Shown: in pieces, positions 43,510 through 52,917 of the stretch | How the letters are laid out: each line of letters begins with the position of its first letter | How positions within the stretch are numbered: the first letter of the stretch is position 1 | From: Aromatoleum diolicum | GTDB lineage: Bacteria > Pseudomonadota > Gammaproteobacteria > Burkholderiales > Rhodocyclaceae | Assembly (NCBI RefSeq): GCF_012910955.1 | Contig: NZ_WTVQ01000007.1 | Span: 1-64,000 of the forward strand | Reading direction: 5' to 3' | Length of the DNA stretch: 64,000 nucleotides | Notes under the pieces: generated by a model | The model's input: the letters and a program-made list of their open reading frames with translations, nothing else | The model's database searches: none | What the model was told of the DNA's origin: nothing | Position numbers and translations under genes: made by a program

Positions 43510-44744
43510 AGGGACTCCACCGTCTCGCGCTGGCGAATCAGGTGGACGCGCTGGCCATCCACCATCACTTCGGCGGCACGCGGGCGCGTGTTGTAGTTGG
43601 AACTCATCGCCATGCCGTAGGCACCCGCCGACAGCAGCGCCACCAGATCGCCCGGCTCGACGGCCAGACTGCGATCGTGCGCGAGGAAATCGCCACTTTC
43701 GCAGATCGGCCCGACGATCTCGTAATTGCGCGCCGGAACGTCGCGCGGCTGCACCGCCACCACCTCGTGATAGGCGTCATACAGCGCCGGGCGCGCCAGA
43801 TCGTTCATGGCCGCATCCACGATCGCGAAATTCTTTTCCTCACCCGGTTTCAGGTACTCGACGCGCGTCAGCAGCAGGCCTGCATTGCCGACCAGCGAAC
43901 GGCCCGGCTCGAAACAGATCTCCTCGGTCCGCCCGTCGAGCAGCTTCAGCAAGGGCCCCAGATACTCGGTTACCGTCGGTGGCACTTCGTCGCGGTAACG
44001 GATGCCCAGCCCGCCGCCGAGGTCGATGTGATCCAGCGCAATGCCTTCGGCCGCGAGACGGTCCACCAGGTCGAGCACCTTCGTAGCGGCCTCCGCGATC
44101 GGCGCCGGATCGAGCAGCTGCGATCCGATATGGCACGCAATCCCGCTGACGCGCAGATGCGACAAGCTCGCCGCCCGGCGGTACAGCTCCAGCGCGGTGT
44201 CGAAGGCGACCCCGAACTTGTTGCTCTTCAGCCCGGTCGAGATGTAGGGATGGGTCTTCGGGTCCACGTCCGGATTCACGCGGAACGCGATCGGTGCAAC
44301 CTTGCCGAGTTCGCTGGCCACCTCGTTCAGTCGGTCGATCTCGGCCGCCGATTCCACATTGAAGCAGCGGATGCCCGCCGCGAGCGCCTGGCGCATTTCG
44401 GCGCGGCTCTTGCCCACGCCCGAGAACACCACCTTGCCGGCGTCGCCACCGGCGGCCAGCACACGCGACAATTCACCCCCCGACACAATATCGAACCCCG
44501 CGCCCAACTGCGCGAACACCGACAGCACGCCGAGGCTCGAATTGGCCTTCACCGCGTAGCACACCAGCGCGCGGCGACCCGCGAGCGCCCGCTGATAGGC
44601 GGAAAATGCCTCGACCAGCGCGCGGCGCGAATACACATAGGTCGGCGTGCCGTAGGTCTCGGCGATCGCGGCAAGAGACACGTCCTCCAGCTGCAGGCCG
44701 TTGCAACCCTGGCTCAGGGTCGGGGTCGGAAAATCGGGGGTCAT
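43482..44744 (-). CDS. lysA: diaminopimelate decarboxylase
   Basis: 420 residues, PLP-dependent, making L-lysine from meso-diaminopimelate. The PLP lysine is Lys66 in VCYAVKANSSLGVL. HIGSQLLDP and the glycine-rich HIDLGGGLGIRY bind the cofactor phosphate, and CESGDFLAHDR plus GAYGMAMSSNYN close the active site. Cytoplasmic homodimer. The start overlaps the lptM stop as ATGA at 44741-44744, the lptM-lysA arrangement widespread in proteobacteria. Confidence 0.96.
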   Translation of the reverse strand: MTPDFPTPTLSQGCNGLQLEDVSLAAIAETYGTPTYVYSRRALVEAFSAYQRALAGRRALVCYAVKANSSLGVLSVFAQLGAGFDIVSGGELSRVLAAGGDAGKVVFSGVGKSRAEMRQALAAGIRCFNVESAAEIDRLNEVASELGKVAPIAFRVNPDVDPKTHPYISTGLKSNKFGVAFDTALELYRRAASLSHLRVSGIACHIGSQLLDPAPIAEAATKVLDLVDRLAAEGIALDHIDLGGGLGIRYRDEVPPTVTEYLGPLLKLLDGRTEEICFEPGRSLVGNAGLLLTRVEYLKPGEEKNFAIVDAAMNDLARPALYDAYHEVVAVQPRDVPARNYEIVGPICESGDFLAHDRSLAVEPGDLVALLSAGAYGMAMSSNYNTRPRAAEVMVDGQRVHLIRQRETVESLYALESPLS

Positions 44745-44911
44745 TTCGAGTCGCTCGGGGCGGAAGGGGCTTTGCTATGATCGACGCCTGTTGCCGGAGA
44801 TGCCTTGGGCGGCGAAGCGGGAATCTCGGGCAGATACAGCGGCCCCTTGATGCCGCATCCGCTCAGGATCAGGGCGCCGCACAGCGCGGTGGCTCTCAGG
44901 ATGGCTCGCAT
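44741..44911 (-). CDS. lptM: LptM (YifL-like) small lipoprotein
   Basis: 56 residues. The lipobox LILSGC gives lipidated Cys19, followed at once by GIKGPLYLP, the hallmark of LptM, which helps disulfide maturation of the LPS translocon protein LptD in E. coli. The remainder is a short proline/lysine/serine-rich tail. It overlaps lysA by 4 bp and is divergent from cyaY, leaving 46 bp between starts, so both promoters must be in that short gap or overlap the coding ends. Confidence 0.87.
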   Translation of the reverse strand: MRAILRATALCGALILSGCGIKGPLYLPEIPASPPKASPATGVDHSKAPSAPSDSK

Positions 44912-44957
44912 GGTGTCGTCGGCTGAAAAAACGGGAATGCTAACAGAAGGAGCGAAC

Positions 44958-45281
44958 ATGGAAGAGTCCGCATTCAATGCCCTGGCGGAAGCCGAACTGG
45001 TGCGCATCGAAGCTGCACTCGATGCCTGCGGCGCCGAACTCGACATCGAGAACAAGCCCGGCGGCGTGCTCGAAATCGAATTCGACAATGGCAGCAAGAT
45101 GATCATCAACCGCCACACTGCGGCACGCGAGATCTGGGTCGCGGCCAAATCGGGAGGCTTTCATTTTCGCCCCGATAGCGGACGCTGGCTCGCCTCCCGT
45201 GACGGCGCCGAACTCTACGCCTTGCTGTCCTCACTCGTCAGCCAGCAGTCCGGTACGCCGGTTGAACTGATCCCCGGTTGA
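44958..45281 (+). CDS. cyaY: iron-sulfur assembly protein CyaY (frataxin)
   Basis: 107 residues, the bacterial frataxin size. The acidic first helix (MEESAFNALAEAELVRIEAALDA, residues 1-23, rich in Glu/Asp) binds iron; EIEFDNGSKMIINRH and REIWVAAKSGGFHF are the conserved beta-sheet, with the Trp used for IscS contact. It modulates Fe-S cluster synthesis. GAAGGAG about 6 nt before ATG 44958 fixes the start. It converges with mrcA. Confidence 0.94.
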   Translation: MEESAFNALAEAELVRIEAALDACGAELDIENKPGGVLEIEFDNGSKMIINRHTAAREIWVAAKSGGFHFRPDSGRWLASRDGAELYALLSSLVSQQSGTPVELIPG

Positions 45282-45288
45282 ACGCCGG

Positions 45289-45302
45289 CGCCCGTCCGGG
45301 CG
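45289..45302. terminator. short hairpin between convergent cyaY and mrcA
   Basis: CGCCC (45289-45293) and GGGCG (45298-45302) flank a GTCC loop and are followed by TTTG. It lies 8 bp after the cyaY stop and 12 bp from the mrcA end. It may act in both directions but is short and weak. Confidence 0.35.
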
Positions 45303-45313
45303 TTTGCGCCGCC

Positions 45314-47677
45314 TCAGCGCTTGATCGGCGTCGGACTGCGTTCGACGACCGGCGCCGGGATCGCCTGTGCCGCCGGACGGGCCTGCGGCAAAGCCTCCTC
45401 GGGCGCCTCGGCGGGAAGCGGCAGTTCGTCAAGCCCGACCGGTGCCATCATCGGCTCGGGCGGCAGGTTCTCACGATAAATGAATTCCTCGCGTCCGCTG
45501 TCGGGCGCGTGCGTCGCCAATAGCCCGTCCGGCCGCGGCGGGAATTTCTCCGGCAGGCTCTTGAGGGCGGTGCGCATGTAATTCACCCACATCGGCAGCG
45601 CCGCCGAGCCGCCGGTCTCGCCGCGCCCCAGGTTGCGCGGCTGGTCATGTCCCATCCAGCTCACCGCGACCAGGTCGGGGTGGAAGCCGGCGAACCACGC
45701 ATCCACATAGTCGTTGGTGGTTCCGGTCTTGCCCGCCAGGTCGGGACGCTTCAGCGCCAGGGCCCGTGTGGCGGTACCGCGGCGGATCACGTCCTGCATC
45801 ATCGAACCCATCAGCCACGCATTGCGCGGGTCGATCACGCGCGGGGCGCTCTCGCCGGCAACCGGCGGATCCACCTTGGCGACGACGCGGCCTTCACCGT
45901 CGATCATCTCCTTCACGACATACGGATCGATGCGGAAGCCGCCATTCGCAAACACCGCATAGCCCGTCGCCATCTGCCACGGCGTCACCATCCCGGCGCC
46001 CAGCGCCATGGTCAGGTAAGGCGGATGCTGGGCCGCGTCGAAGCCGAAACGGGTGATGTAATCCTGCGCGTACTCGGGCGTGATCGACCGCAGCAGGCGG
46101 ATCGAGATCATGTTCTTGGAGCGCGCCAGCGCATTGCGCAGCGTCATCGGGCCTTCGAATTTGCCATCGTAGTTCTTCGGTTCCCAATCCTTGCTGCCGG
46201 TGATGCCTGCCGGGAAGAACAGCGGCGCATCCTCCTCGACGCTGCCCGGCGAGTAGCCGCGCTCAAGCGCCGCGGAGTAGATGAAGGGCTTGAAGCTCGA
46301 GCCGGGTTGGCGCTGCGCCTGCGTCACATGATTGAACTTGCTGCGGCTGAAGTCGAAGCCGCCAATCAGCGCCCGCACGGCGCCGGTGTTGGCGTCGAGC
46401 GCGACCAGTGCGGCCTCGACTTCCGGCAGTTGCGCGATCTCCCAGCCCTTGTCACCGTTGTTGCGGATGCGCACGATGGCACCGCGCCGGATGCGGCGTG
46501 CCTGCGGGGCGCGTTCATTGAGCATCGGCGCGGCAAAGCTGAGGCCACTGCCGGTAATGTTCAGCACTTCGCCATGGCGATACACGCGCACTGCCTTGGG
46601 CGTTGCGTCGATGACCAGGGCCCCCAGCAGATCGTCAAAGTCCGCAACCTCGGCCAGTAGCTCGTCGAGTCGCTCCTCGTCATCGAGCGCAACATCCTTC
46701 AGGTCGACAAAACCCTCCGGCCCGCGATATCCATGCCGCCGGTCATAATCCATCACTCCCTGCCGCACCGCCTTGTAGGCCGCAACCTGGTCCTCGCGCG
46801 TCACCGTGGTGATGATGCGGATACCGGACTGGTATGCCTCGTCGCCGAACTGTTCCACCGCGATCTGGCGCGCCATCTCGGCAACATAATCCCCACGCAT
46901 CGGACTTGCCGCCGAGCGCCCCGAGGCGAGCACCAGGGGTTCGGTGCGCGCTGCCTCGTGCGTCTTTTCATCTATGAATCCCGCTTCGACCATGCGACGC
47001 AGCACATATTGCTGTCGTTGTATCGCGCGTCGCGGGTTGGCGATCGGGTTGTACGCCGAAGGCGCTTTCGGCAAGCCGGCCAGCATCGCCGCCTCGGCGA
47101 TCGTCAAGTCCTTCATCGGCTTGTCGAAATAGGTCCGTGCCGCTGCCGAGAAACCGTAGGAGCGCTGCCCGAGATAGATCTGATTGATGTACAGCTCAAG
47201 AATCTGAGCCTTGCTCAGGCTCCGCTCGATCTTCAGTGCCAGCAGGATTTCATAAAGCTTGCGGTTGAACGTCTTCTCGCGCGTCAGGAAAAAATTGCGC
47301 GCGACCTGCATCGTGATCGTCGATGCACCCTGTCCGCGACCGCCCGAGACAACGTTCGCCAACGCCGCGCGTGCGATGCCAATGACATCGATTCCGGGGT
47401 GTTCGTAGAAGCGTTCGTCCTCGGCTGCAAGGATGGCCTGCGTGAGGGCTTGAGGGACCTCGTCGATCTTGACGACGAGGCGACGCTCCTCGCCAAACTC
47501 GCCCAGTAAATACCCATCCGACGTGTATACTCGCAGCGGAATCTTGGGCCGATAGTCGGTCAGGACATCGAGAGACGGTAGATTTGGCCAGGCCAGTGCG
47601 GACACCGCTGCCAAGGTAGCTGTGCCGAGGATGACCAGAGCGATCAGTCCGGCGAGGGGGTAAAAAACCCAGCGCAT
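45314..47677 (-). CDS. mrcA: penicillin-binding protein 1A (bifunctional transglycosylase/transpeptidase)
   Basis: 787 residues. One N-terminal membrane helix (about 7-30), then a GT51 glycosyltransferase: AAEDERFYEHPGIDVIGIAR with the catalytic Glu and GASTITMQVARNFFLTREKTF. An OB-like insert follows, then the transpeptidase with SxxK in RQPGSSFKPFIY, SxN in ALARSKNMISIRLL and KTGTTNDYVDAWF. It polymerises and cross-links peptidoglycan in the periplasm. It is divergent from pilM, an arrangement conserved in many beta- and gammaproteobacteria. The proline-rich C-terminal tail is unremarkable. Confidence 0.96.
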   Translation of the reverse strand: MRWVFYPLAGLIALVILGTATLAAVSALAWPNLPSLDVLTDYRPKIPLRVYTSDGYLLGEFGEERRLVVKIDEVPQALTQAILAAEDERFYEHPGIDVIGIARAALANVVSGGRGQGASTITMQVARNFFLTREKTFNRKLYEILLALKIERSLSKAQILELYINQIYLGQRSYGFSAAARTYFDKPMKDLTIAEAAMLAGLPKAPSAYNPIANPRRAIQRQQYVLRRMVEAGFIDEKTHEAARTEPLVLASGRSAASPMRGDYVAEMARQIAVEQFGDEAYQSGIRIITTVTREDQVAAYKAVRQGVMDYDRRHGYRGPEGFVDLKDVALDDEERLDELLAEVADFDDLLGALVIDATPKAVRVYRHGEVLNITGSGLSFAAPMLNERAPQARRIRRGAIVRIRNNGDKGWEIAQLPEVEAALVALDANTGAVRALIGGFDFSRSKFNHVTQAQRQPGSSFKPFIYSAALERGYSPGSVEEDAPLFFPAGITGSKDWEPKNYDGKFEGPMTLRNALARSKNMISIRLLRSITPEYAQDYITRFGFDAAQHPPYLTMALGAGMVTPWQMATGYAVFANGGFRIDPYVVKEMIDGEGRVVAKVDPPVAGESAPRVIDPRNAWLMGSMMQDVIRRGTATRALALKRPDLAGKTGTTNDYVDAWFAGFHPDLVAVSWMGHDQPRNLGRGETGGSAALPMWVNYMRTALKSLPEKFPPRPDGLLATHAPDSGREEFIYRENLPPEPMMAPVGLDELPLPAEAPEEALPQARPAAQAIPAPVVERSPTPIKR

Positions 47678-47844
47678 CGAGAGTCCAAAAAGGGTTCGGG
47701 GTGGCGATTATACGGTTGCGCGACCGGGGGGCTCCACCAGCGCTTGTCAAGGCTCCGCTTTACACTTGCAAGCCTTTGTTGCTAGCATCTCAGAAGCTTA
47801 TTCAGTATCTGCGCCTAACATAAAGAAATTTAAGGGTTTTCTTT

Positions 47845-48921
47845 GTGATTGATTTCTCCCTGTTTCGTCCGAAGGCGCGCCAGCTGGTGGGGCTCGATAT
47901 TTCATCTTCATCAGTGAAGATGGTCGAGCTATCAGAGGGCGAAAAGGGTGCGTACCGCATCGAACGGTACGCCATCGAGTCCCTGCCGCGCGATGCGGTG
48001 GTCGATGGCAATATAGCGAGTCTCGACGGCGTCAGCGAAGCCATCGTCCGCGCGCTGCGTCGCATGGGGGGCGGTATCAAGCAGGCGGCCGTTGCCTTGC
48101 CGGCGTCCGCCGTCATCACCAAGAAGATGATTCTCCCCGGTGGCCTCCGTGATCAGGAAATGGAGCTTCAGGTCGAGTCGGAGGCCAGTCAGTACATCCC
48201 TTTTGCGCTGGATGAAGTCAATCTTGACTTCCAGGTGGTCGGTCCCTCGCCGGGCAATCCCGACGAAGTCGAAGTGCTGATAGCCGCCTCGCGCAAGGAA
48301 AAGGTCGAGGATCGTGTCGCGGTGGTCGAGTCCGCCGGGCTCAAGGCCGTCGTGATGGACGTGGAGTCCTTTGCTGCAGAGGCAGCCTTCGAACTGGTCG
48401 CGCGGCAGCTTCCGGGCGATGGTGCGAACAAGATCGTCGCGGTCATCGACGTTGGCGCGAATGTCATGAATGTGAGTGTGCTGCGCAACGGTCAGCAGCT
48501 TTATGCGCGTGAGCAGGCTTTCGGCGGCAGCCAGCTGACTCAGGAAATCTCCCGCCAATACGGCATGAGCATGGAAGATGCCGAAGTGGCGAAGCGTGCC
48601 GGGGGCCTTCCCGAAGACTACGAGCGCGATCTGATGCGTCCATTCATGGACAGTCTCGCGCTCGAGGTCTCACGCGCGTTGCAGTTTTTCTTCACCTCGA
48701 CGCAATACAACCAGGTCGACCACATCGTGCTGGCGGGTGGCTGTGCAGTGATGCCGGGCCTTTCGGATGTCGTCGGCGGCCGAACCCAGGTCGCGACGAT
48801 CGTCGCCAATCCCTTTGCCGGTATGGCATTGTCCTCGCGCGTGCGACCCAAGAACCTGCTGGCCGATGCTCCGTCGCTGATGGTGGCCTGCGGTCTGGCG
48901 CTTCGGAGATTTGATTCATGA
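47845..48921 (+). CDS. pilM: type IV pilus inner-membrane platform protein PilM
   Basis: 358 residues, an actin-like (FtsA/SHS2) ATPase-fold protein on the cytoplasmic face of the pilus machine. VGLDISSSSVKMVELSE is the phosphate-1 loop, VIDVGANVMNVSVL the phosphate-2 region, and VLAGGCAVMPGLSDVV the adenosine motif. It binds the short N-terminal tail of PilN. The start codon is GTG 47845. The 167-bp gap to the divergent mrcA is AT-richer and should hold both promoters, but I could not pick a convincing pair. ATGA overlap with pilN. Confidence 0.95.
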   Translation: MIDFSLFRPKARQLVGLDISSSSVKMVELSEGEKGAYRIERYAIESLPRDAVVDGNIASLDGVSEAIVRALRRMGGGIKQAAVALPASAVITKKMILPGGLRDQEMELQVESEASQYIPFALDEVNLDFQVVGPSPGNPDEVEVLIAASRKEKVEDRVAVVESAGLKAVVMDVESFAAEAAFELVARQLPGDGANKIVAVIDVGANVMNVSVLRNGQQLYAREQAFGGSQLTQEISRQYGMSMEDAEVAKRAGGLPEDYERDLMRPFMDSLALEVSRALQFFFTSTQYNQVDHIVLAGGCAVMPGLSDVVGGRTQVATIVANPFAGMALSSRVRPKNLLADAPSLMVACGLALRRFDS

Positions 48922-49493
48922 TTCGAATCAATCTGTTGCCACATCGGGAGTTGAAGCGTCGTGAGCGGCGCAAGCAGTTCTATGCGTTTTCCGGTGTGAT
49001 GGTCGTTGTCGGCCTGGTCATCGGTGTGATCGTCCATACCGTCATCGCCGGCTACGTCGAGCGGCAGGAGCGGCGCAACGCCTTCCTGAAGACCGAGATC
49101 ACCAAGCTCGACGCCGAGATCGCGGAAATCAAGCGTCTGCGCGAGCAGATCGATGCCTTGCTGGCGCGCAAGCAGGTGATTGAATCCTTGCAGGCGACGC
49201 GGGCGCAATCCGTGCAATTGCTGAACGAGCTGGCCACCCGCGTGCCCGATGGCGTCTACCTGCGCTCGATAAAGCAGGCCGGCGCGAAGATTGCGCTGCT
49301 TGGATACTCCCAGTCCAATTCGCGCGTATCCAACCTGATGCGCAGTCTCGACGAGTCCGCCTTCCTTGAACAGCCTGGCCTGGTCGAGGTCAAGTCGGCC
49401 ACGCTCAACAAGCGCCGGGTCAGCGACTTCGCTCTCAATATCAACATCGAGCGTCCCAAGGCCGAGGATGAGGGCAAGGGAGCGAAAAAATGA
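48918..49493 (+). CDS. pilN: type IV pilus alignment protein PilN
   Basis: 191 residues. It begins IRINLLPHRELKRRERRK, the conserved cytoplasmic tail that docks into PilM, followed by one membrane helix (about 24-45) and a periplasmic coiled coil and ferredoxin-like domain. It forms a heterodimer with PilO. Translation is coupled at both ends by ATGA overlaps (48918 and 49490). Confidence 0.94.
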   Translation: MIRINLLPHRELKRRERRKQFYAFSGVMVVVGLVIGVIVHTVIAGYVERQERRNAFLKTEITKLDAEIAEIKRLREQIDALLARKQVIESLQATRAQSVQLLNELATRVPDGVYLRSIKQAGAKIALLGYSQSNSRVSNLMRSLDESAFLEQPGLVEVKSATLNKRRVSDFALNINIERPKAEDEGKGAKK

Positions 49494-50161
49494 AACTGGG
49501 TAATCTCCAAAGTATCGATTTCGAGCGCCTGTCACAGGATTTCAAGGGGCTGGACCCCAATGATCCGGGCGCATGGCCGCTGGCACCCCGTGTCGCCGTG
49601 TTCGCCGCGCTGCTGGTAGCGGTCGTCGGCCTGGCCTGGTGGTTCGACTGGAGAGACCAGGCGATGCTGCTCGAGCAGCGCGAGGCGGAGGAGGTTCAGC
49701 TGCGTCAGGACTGGCTGACCAAGAAACGTCTGGCGGTGAATCTCGACGCCTACAAGCTGCAGCTCGAGGAAACCGACCGTCAGTTCGGCGCCTTGCTCAA
49801 GCAGCTCCCGAATCGCGCGGAGATGGACTCCCTGTTGTCCGACATCAACCAGGCCGGACTGGGGCGCGGACTGCAGTTCGAACTGTTCAAGCCGGGTGCC
49901 GACGTGGTCAAGGACTTTTATGCCGAGATGCCCATCGATGTGCGCATCGTCGGCGCCTACAACGATCTCGGGGCGTTTGCGGAGGATGTTGCCCGCATGC
50001 CGCGGATCGTGACGCTGAACAACGTGGCAATCGAAGGGCAGAAGGACGGGACGCTCAAGCTGGAGGCGAAGGCGATCACCTACCGTTATCTCGATGAAGA
50101 GGAACTTGCCCAGAAACGGCAGCAGGAGAAGGCCGCCAAGGCAGCAAAGGGAGGCAAGTGA
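49490..50161 (+). CDS. pilO: type IV pilus alignment protein PilO
   Basis: 223 residues. A cytoplasmic N-terminus with DPNDPGAWPLAPRVAVFAAL leads into one membrane helix (about 32-50), then a coiled coil and a periplasmic ferredoxin-like domain (PADVVKDFYAEMPIDVRIVGAYNDLGAF region, residues about 137-165). It partners PilN and links the inner-membrane platform to PilP. The lysine/alanine-rich C-terminus is typical. The stop is 7 bp before pilP. Confidence 0.94.
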   Translation: MKLGNLQSIDFERLSQDFKGLDPNDPGAWPLAPRVAVFAALLVAVVGLAWWFDWRDQAMLLEQREAEEVQLRQDWLTKKRLAVNLDAYKLQLEETDRQFGALLKQLPNRAEMDSLLSDINQAGLGRGLQFELFKPGADVVKDFYAEMPIDVRIVGAYNDLGAFAEDVARMPRIVTLNNVAIEGQKDGTLKLEAKAITYRYLDEEELAQKRQQEKAAKAAKGGK

Positions 50162-50168
50162 AATAGCC

Positions 50169-50687
50169 ATGAAACGCCTTCTGATACTACTTGCGGGCAG
50201 CCTCGCGCTCGTCGCGTGCTCGAGTGAGCAGGAAGATATCCAGAGCTGGATGCTCGAGCAGGAAAAGGGGATGACCGGCTCGATCAAGCCGCTTCCCGAG
50301 GTCAAGCCATTTCCGTTGGTGAAATACGATGTCGAAGGCGGGCTTGACCCCTTCGCTGCGAGCCGCATCGAGCCGGAAACCAAGGCCACGACCCGGGGAG
50401 GGCCAGATCTCGACCGCCGGCGCGAACCTCTCGAAGCGTTCCCGCTCGAGTCGTTGCAGCTCGTCGGTGTGCTGACACAGAACAAGAAAGTGCATGCACT
50501 GGTAAGGGCGGACAAGAATCTCTTCCAGGTCAGGGTGGGGAACTACGTCGGACAGAATTTCGGTCTGGTGACCGGGATTTCGGAAAGCGAAGTTACCCTC
50601 AAGGAACTCGTTGAAGATCTGAATGGCGACTGGGTCGAGCGCATCAGCAAGTTGCTCTTGCAGGAGCAGCAGGAGGCAGGAAAATGA
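50169..50687 (+). CDS. pilP: type IV pilus lipoprotein PilP
   Basis: 172 residues. The signal peptide ends in LAGSLALVAC, giving a lipidated cysteine at about residue 18. The C-terminal beta domain (LESLQLVGVLTQNKKVHALVRAD onward, GNYVGQNFGLVTGI) is the PilP homology region that binds the N0 domain of the secretin PilQ. It connects PilNO to the outer membrane. ATG 50169 is set by the lipobox distance. ATGA overlap with pilQ at 50684. Confidence 0.94.
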   Translation: MKRLLILLAGSLALVACSSEQEDIQSWMLEQEKGMTGSIKPLPEVKPFPLVKYDVEGGLDPFAASRIEPETKATTRGGPDLDRRREPLEAFPLESLQLVGVLTQNKKVHALVRADKNLFQVRVGNYVGQNFGLVTGISESEVTLKELVEDLNGDWVERISKLLLQEQQEAGK

Positions 50688-52858
50688 AGCATAAAGGCAT
50701 GATTGCGCTGCTTTTCGCGGCGATTACCCTGGTAGCCCCGGCGACAGCAGTTTTCGCCCAAAGTGCGGCCGCTGCGACCAAGGAAGCGGCGAACCGGATC
50801 GAGAACCTCGAGGTGTCCCAACAGGGCGGTTCGGTGTATCTGAAAATCACCCTCAAGGACCCGCTGTCCAGTCCGCCGGCGAGTTTCAGTGTTGCGAACC
50901 CCGCGCGGATCGCATTCGATTTTCCCGGCACTAGCAACGGCCTCGGGCGCACTCAGCAGGTCGTGGAGCAGGGCGATCTGCGCAGCGCCAACATCGTTCA
51001 GGTCGGCGACCGCACGCGCCTGGTGCTGAACATGAGCAAGTTGGCGCCCTTCGATACGCGTGTTGATGGGCGGGATGTCATCATTTCGCTTGCTCCCGCC
51101 GGCAGCGACGTGGCCGCCAACACGCAGGTATCGCAGGCACTGGCAAATTTCGCTGCGCCGAAGCGACCGGATGGTGCCGCGGAAACCAGCAGTGTTCGCG
51201 ACATCAACTTCCGTCGCGGTAAGGATGGTGAAGGGCGCGTTGTCGTACAGCTTTCGAGTCCCGATACTGGTATCGATATCCGTCAGCAGGGCGGCAACGT
51301 CGTCGTCGAGTTTCTCAAGACTTCACTGCCCGAGCATCTGCGCCGTCGTTCGGACGTAACCGATTTCGCCACGCCGGTCACCTCGATGACGGCCCAGGCA
51401 CAAGGGGACAACGTCCGCCTGGTGGTGACGCCGAATGGCAAGTGGGAGCACAACGCATACCAGAGCGACAACCAGTTCGTGCTCGAGGTCCGTCGTGTGG
51501 TGGAAGATCCGAACAAGCTTGTGCAGGGCGGTCGGGGGCAGTACAGCGGCGAAAAGCTCTCGCTGAATTTCCAGAATATCGACGTCCGTTCGGTGCTGCA
51601 GGTCATCGCCGATTTCACCAACTTCAATATCATTACCAGCGATTCGGTGCAGGGGAATCTGACGCTGCGCTTGAAGGACGTTCCGTGGGATCAGGCGCTG
51701 GACATCATCCTCCAGTCCAAGGGGCTCGACATGCGCAAGTCGGGTAACGTGATCTGGATCGCGCCGAGCGAAGAGCTGGCGACACGCGAGAAGCTGCAGC
51801 TCGAGTCCAAGGCGCAGATCGGGGACCTCGAGCCGCTGCAGACCGAGAGCTTCCAGGTCAATTACCACAATGCCAAGGAGATTTTCGAGTTTCTCAAGAG
51901 CAAGGATCAGACAGTGCTCTCGAAGCGTGGCAGCGTTGTCGTGGATGAGCGCTCGAACCGCCTGTTCGTTACCGACGTATCGACCCGGCTCGCGGCGGTC
52001 GCGCACCTGATCAAGGAAATCGACACCGTGCCGCGCCAGGTAATGATCGAGGCGAGGGTCGTCGAAGCGAACAAGGATTTCGCCCGCGAACTGGGGGTGC
52101 GGCTCGGTTATGGTGACCGTAAGGACAAGAATCTCGGCGATGGGGCAAAAATCGGCTTCGGTAGCTCGGAATTCGGAAGCCTGGATCCGCAAAGCGGGGC
52201 GATTTCGACCGATCCGGATGCTCCGATCAGTACGATCATTCGTCGGGTCGGTGAGTCGGCAACGAGTGGCAGCGGCTTCCTGCCGGCCACGCCGTTTGGT
52301 GCGCTCAACCTGACCTTGTTCAATCGTACGCTCACGCGCTTTCTGAATCTTGAACTTGCGGCGCTGGAGTCCGATGGGCGCGGCCGCGTCGTGTCGAGCC
52401 CGCGCATTCTCACCGCAAACCAGGTCGAGGCGACGATCAAGCAGGGGCAGGAGATTCCCTATGTCACGCCGTCGAGCGGCACGGAGCCGCCAACGGTCAG
52501 TTTCAAGGATGCGGTGCTGATGCTCAAGGTGCGGCCGCAGATTACGCCGGATGGCCGTGTACAGTTGAAGGTTGAAGTGAGCAAGGACAGGGCTGACTTC
52601 TCGCGTAGTATTCTCGGCAACCCGCCGATCGACAAAAAGAGTGTAACGACCGAGGTCATGGTCGAGAATGGCGGAACGGTGGTTATCGGTGGCGTGTTCG
52701 AAGAGGAGGAGTCGAGTAACGTGGACCGTGTGCCCCTGCTCGGCGAGATCCCCTACCTTGGAGCATTGTTCCGGACGACGACCACGACGAGCGCTCGTCG
52801 CGAGTTGCTGGTGTTCATCACGCCGCGAATCGTTTCCGATGCGCTGACCTTGAAGTGA
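50684..52858 (+). CDS. pilQ: type IV pilus secretin PilQ
   Basis: 724 residues. After the signal peptide (about 1-26) there are two AMIN domains (about 35-260) that bind peptidoglycan, an N0/STN domain (LNFQNIDVRSVLQVIADFTNFN), an N1 domain (KEIFEFLKSKDQTVLSKRGSVV region) and the secretin core with VEATIKQGQEIPYVTPSSG and the signature VPLLGEIPYLGALFR near the end. It forms the outer-membrane pore through which the pilus leaves. It ends the pilMNOPQ operon; aroK starts 59 bp later, so read-through into aroKB is likely. Confidence 0.96.
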   Translation: MKHKGMIALLFAAITLVAPATAVFAQSAAAATKEAANRIENLEVSQQGGSVYLKITLKDPLSSPPASFSVANPARIAFDFPGTSNGLGRTQQVVEQGDLRSANIVQVGDRTRLVLNMSKLAPFDTRVDGRDVIISLAPAGSDVAANTQVSQALANFAAPKRPDGAAETSSVRDINFRRGKDGEGRVVVQLSSPDTGIDIRQQGGNVVVEFLKTSLPEHLRRRSDVTDFATPVTSMTAQAQGDNVRLVVTPNGKWEHNAYQSDNQFVLEVRRVVEDPNKLVQGGRGQYSGEKLSLNFQNIDVRSVLQVIADFTNFNIITSDSVQGNLTLRLKDVPWDQALDIILQSKGLDMRKSGNVIWIAPSEELATREKLQLESKAQIGDLEPLQTESFQVNYHNAKEIFEFLKSKDQTVLSKRGSVVVDERSNRLFVTDVSTRLAAVAHLIKEIDTVPRQVMIEARVVEANKDFARELGVRLGYGDRKDKNLGDGAKIGFGSSEFGSLDPQSGAISTDPDAPISTIIRRVGESATSGSGFLPATPFGALNLTLFNRTLTRFLNLELAALESDGRGRVVSSPRILTANQVEATIKQGQEIPYVTPSSGTEPPTVSFKDAVLMLKVRPQITPDGRVQLKVEVSKDRADFSRSILGNPPIDKKSVTTEVMVENGGTVVIGGVFEEEESSNVDRVPLLGEIPYLGALFRTTTTTSARRELLVFITPRIVSDALTLK

Positions 52859-52917
52859 TCCACCAAAGCTTGAAGGGCTGCGGGTGTGTTGGGCGGGGTT
52901 AAGTAACGGATGCCGGT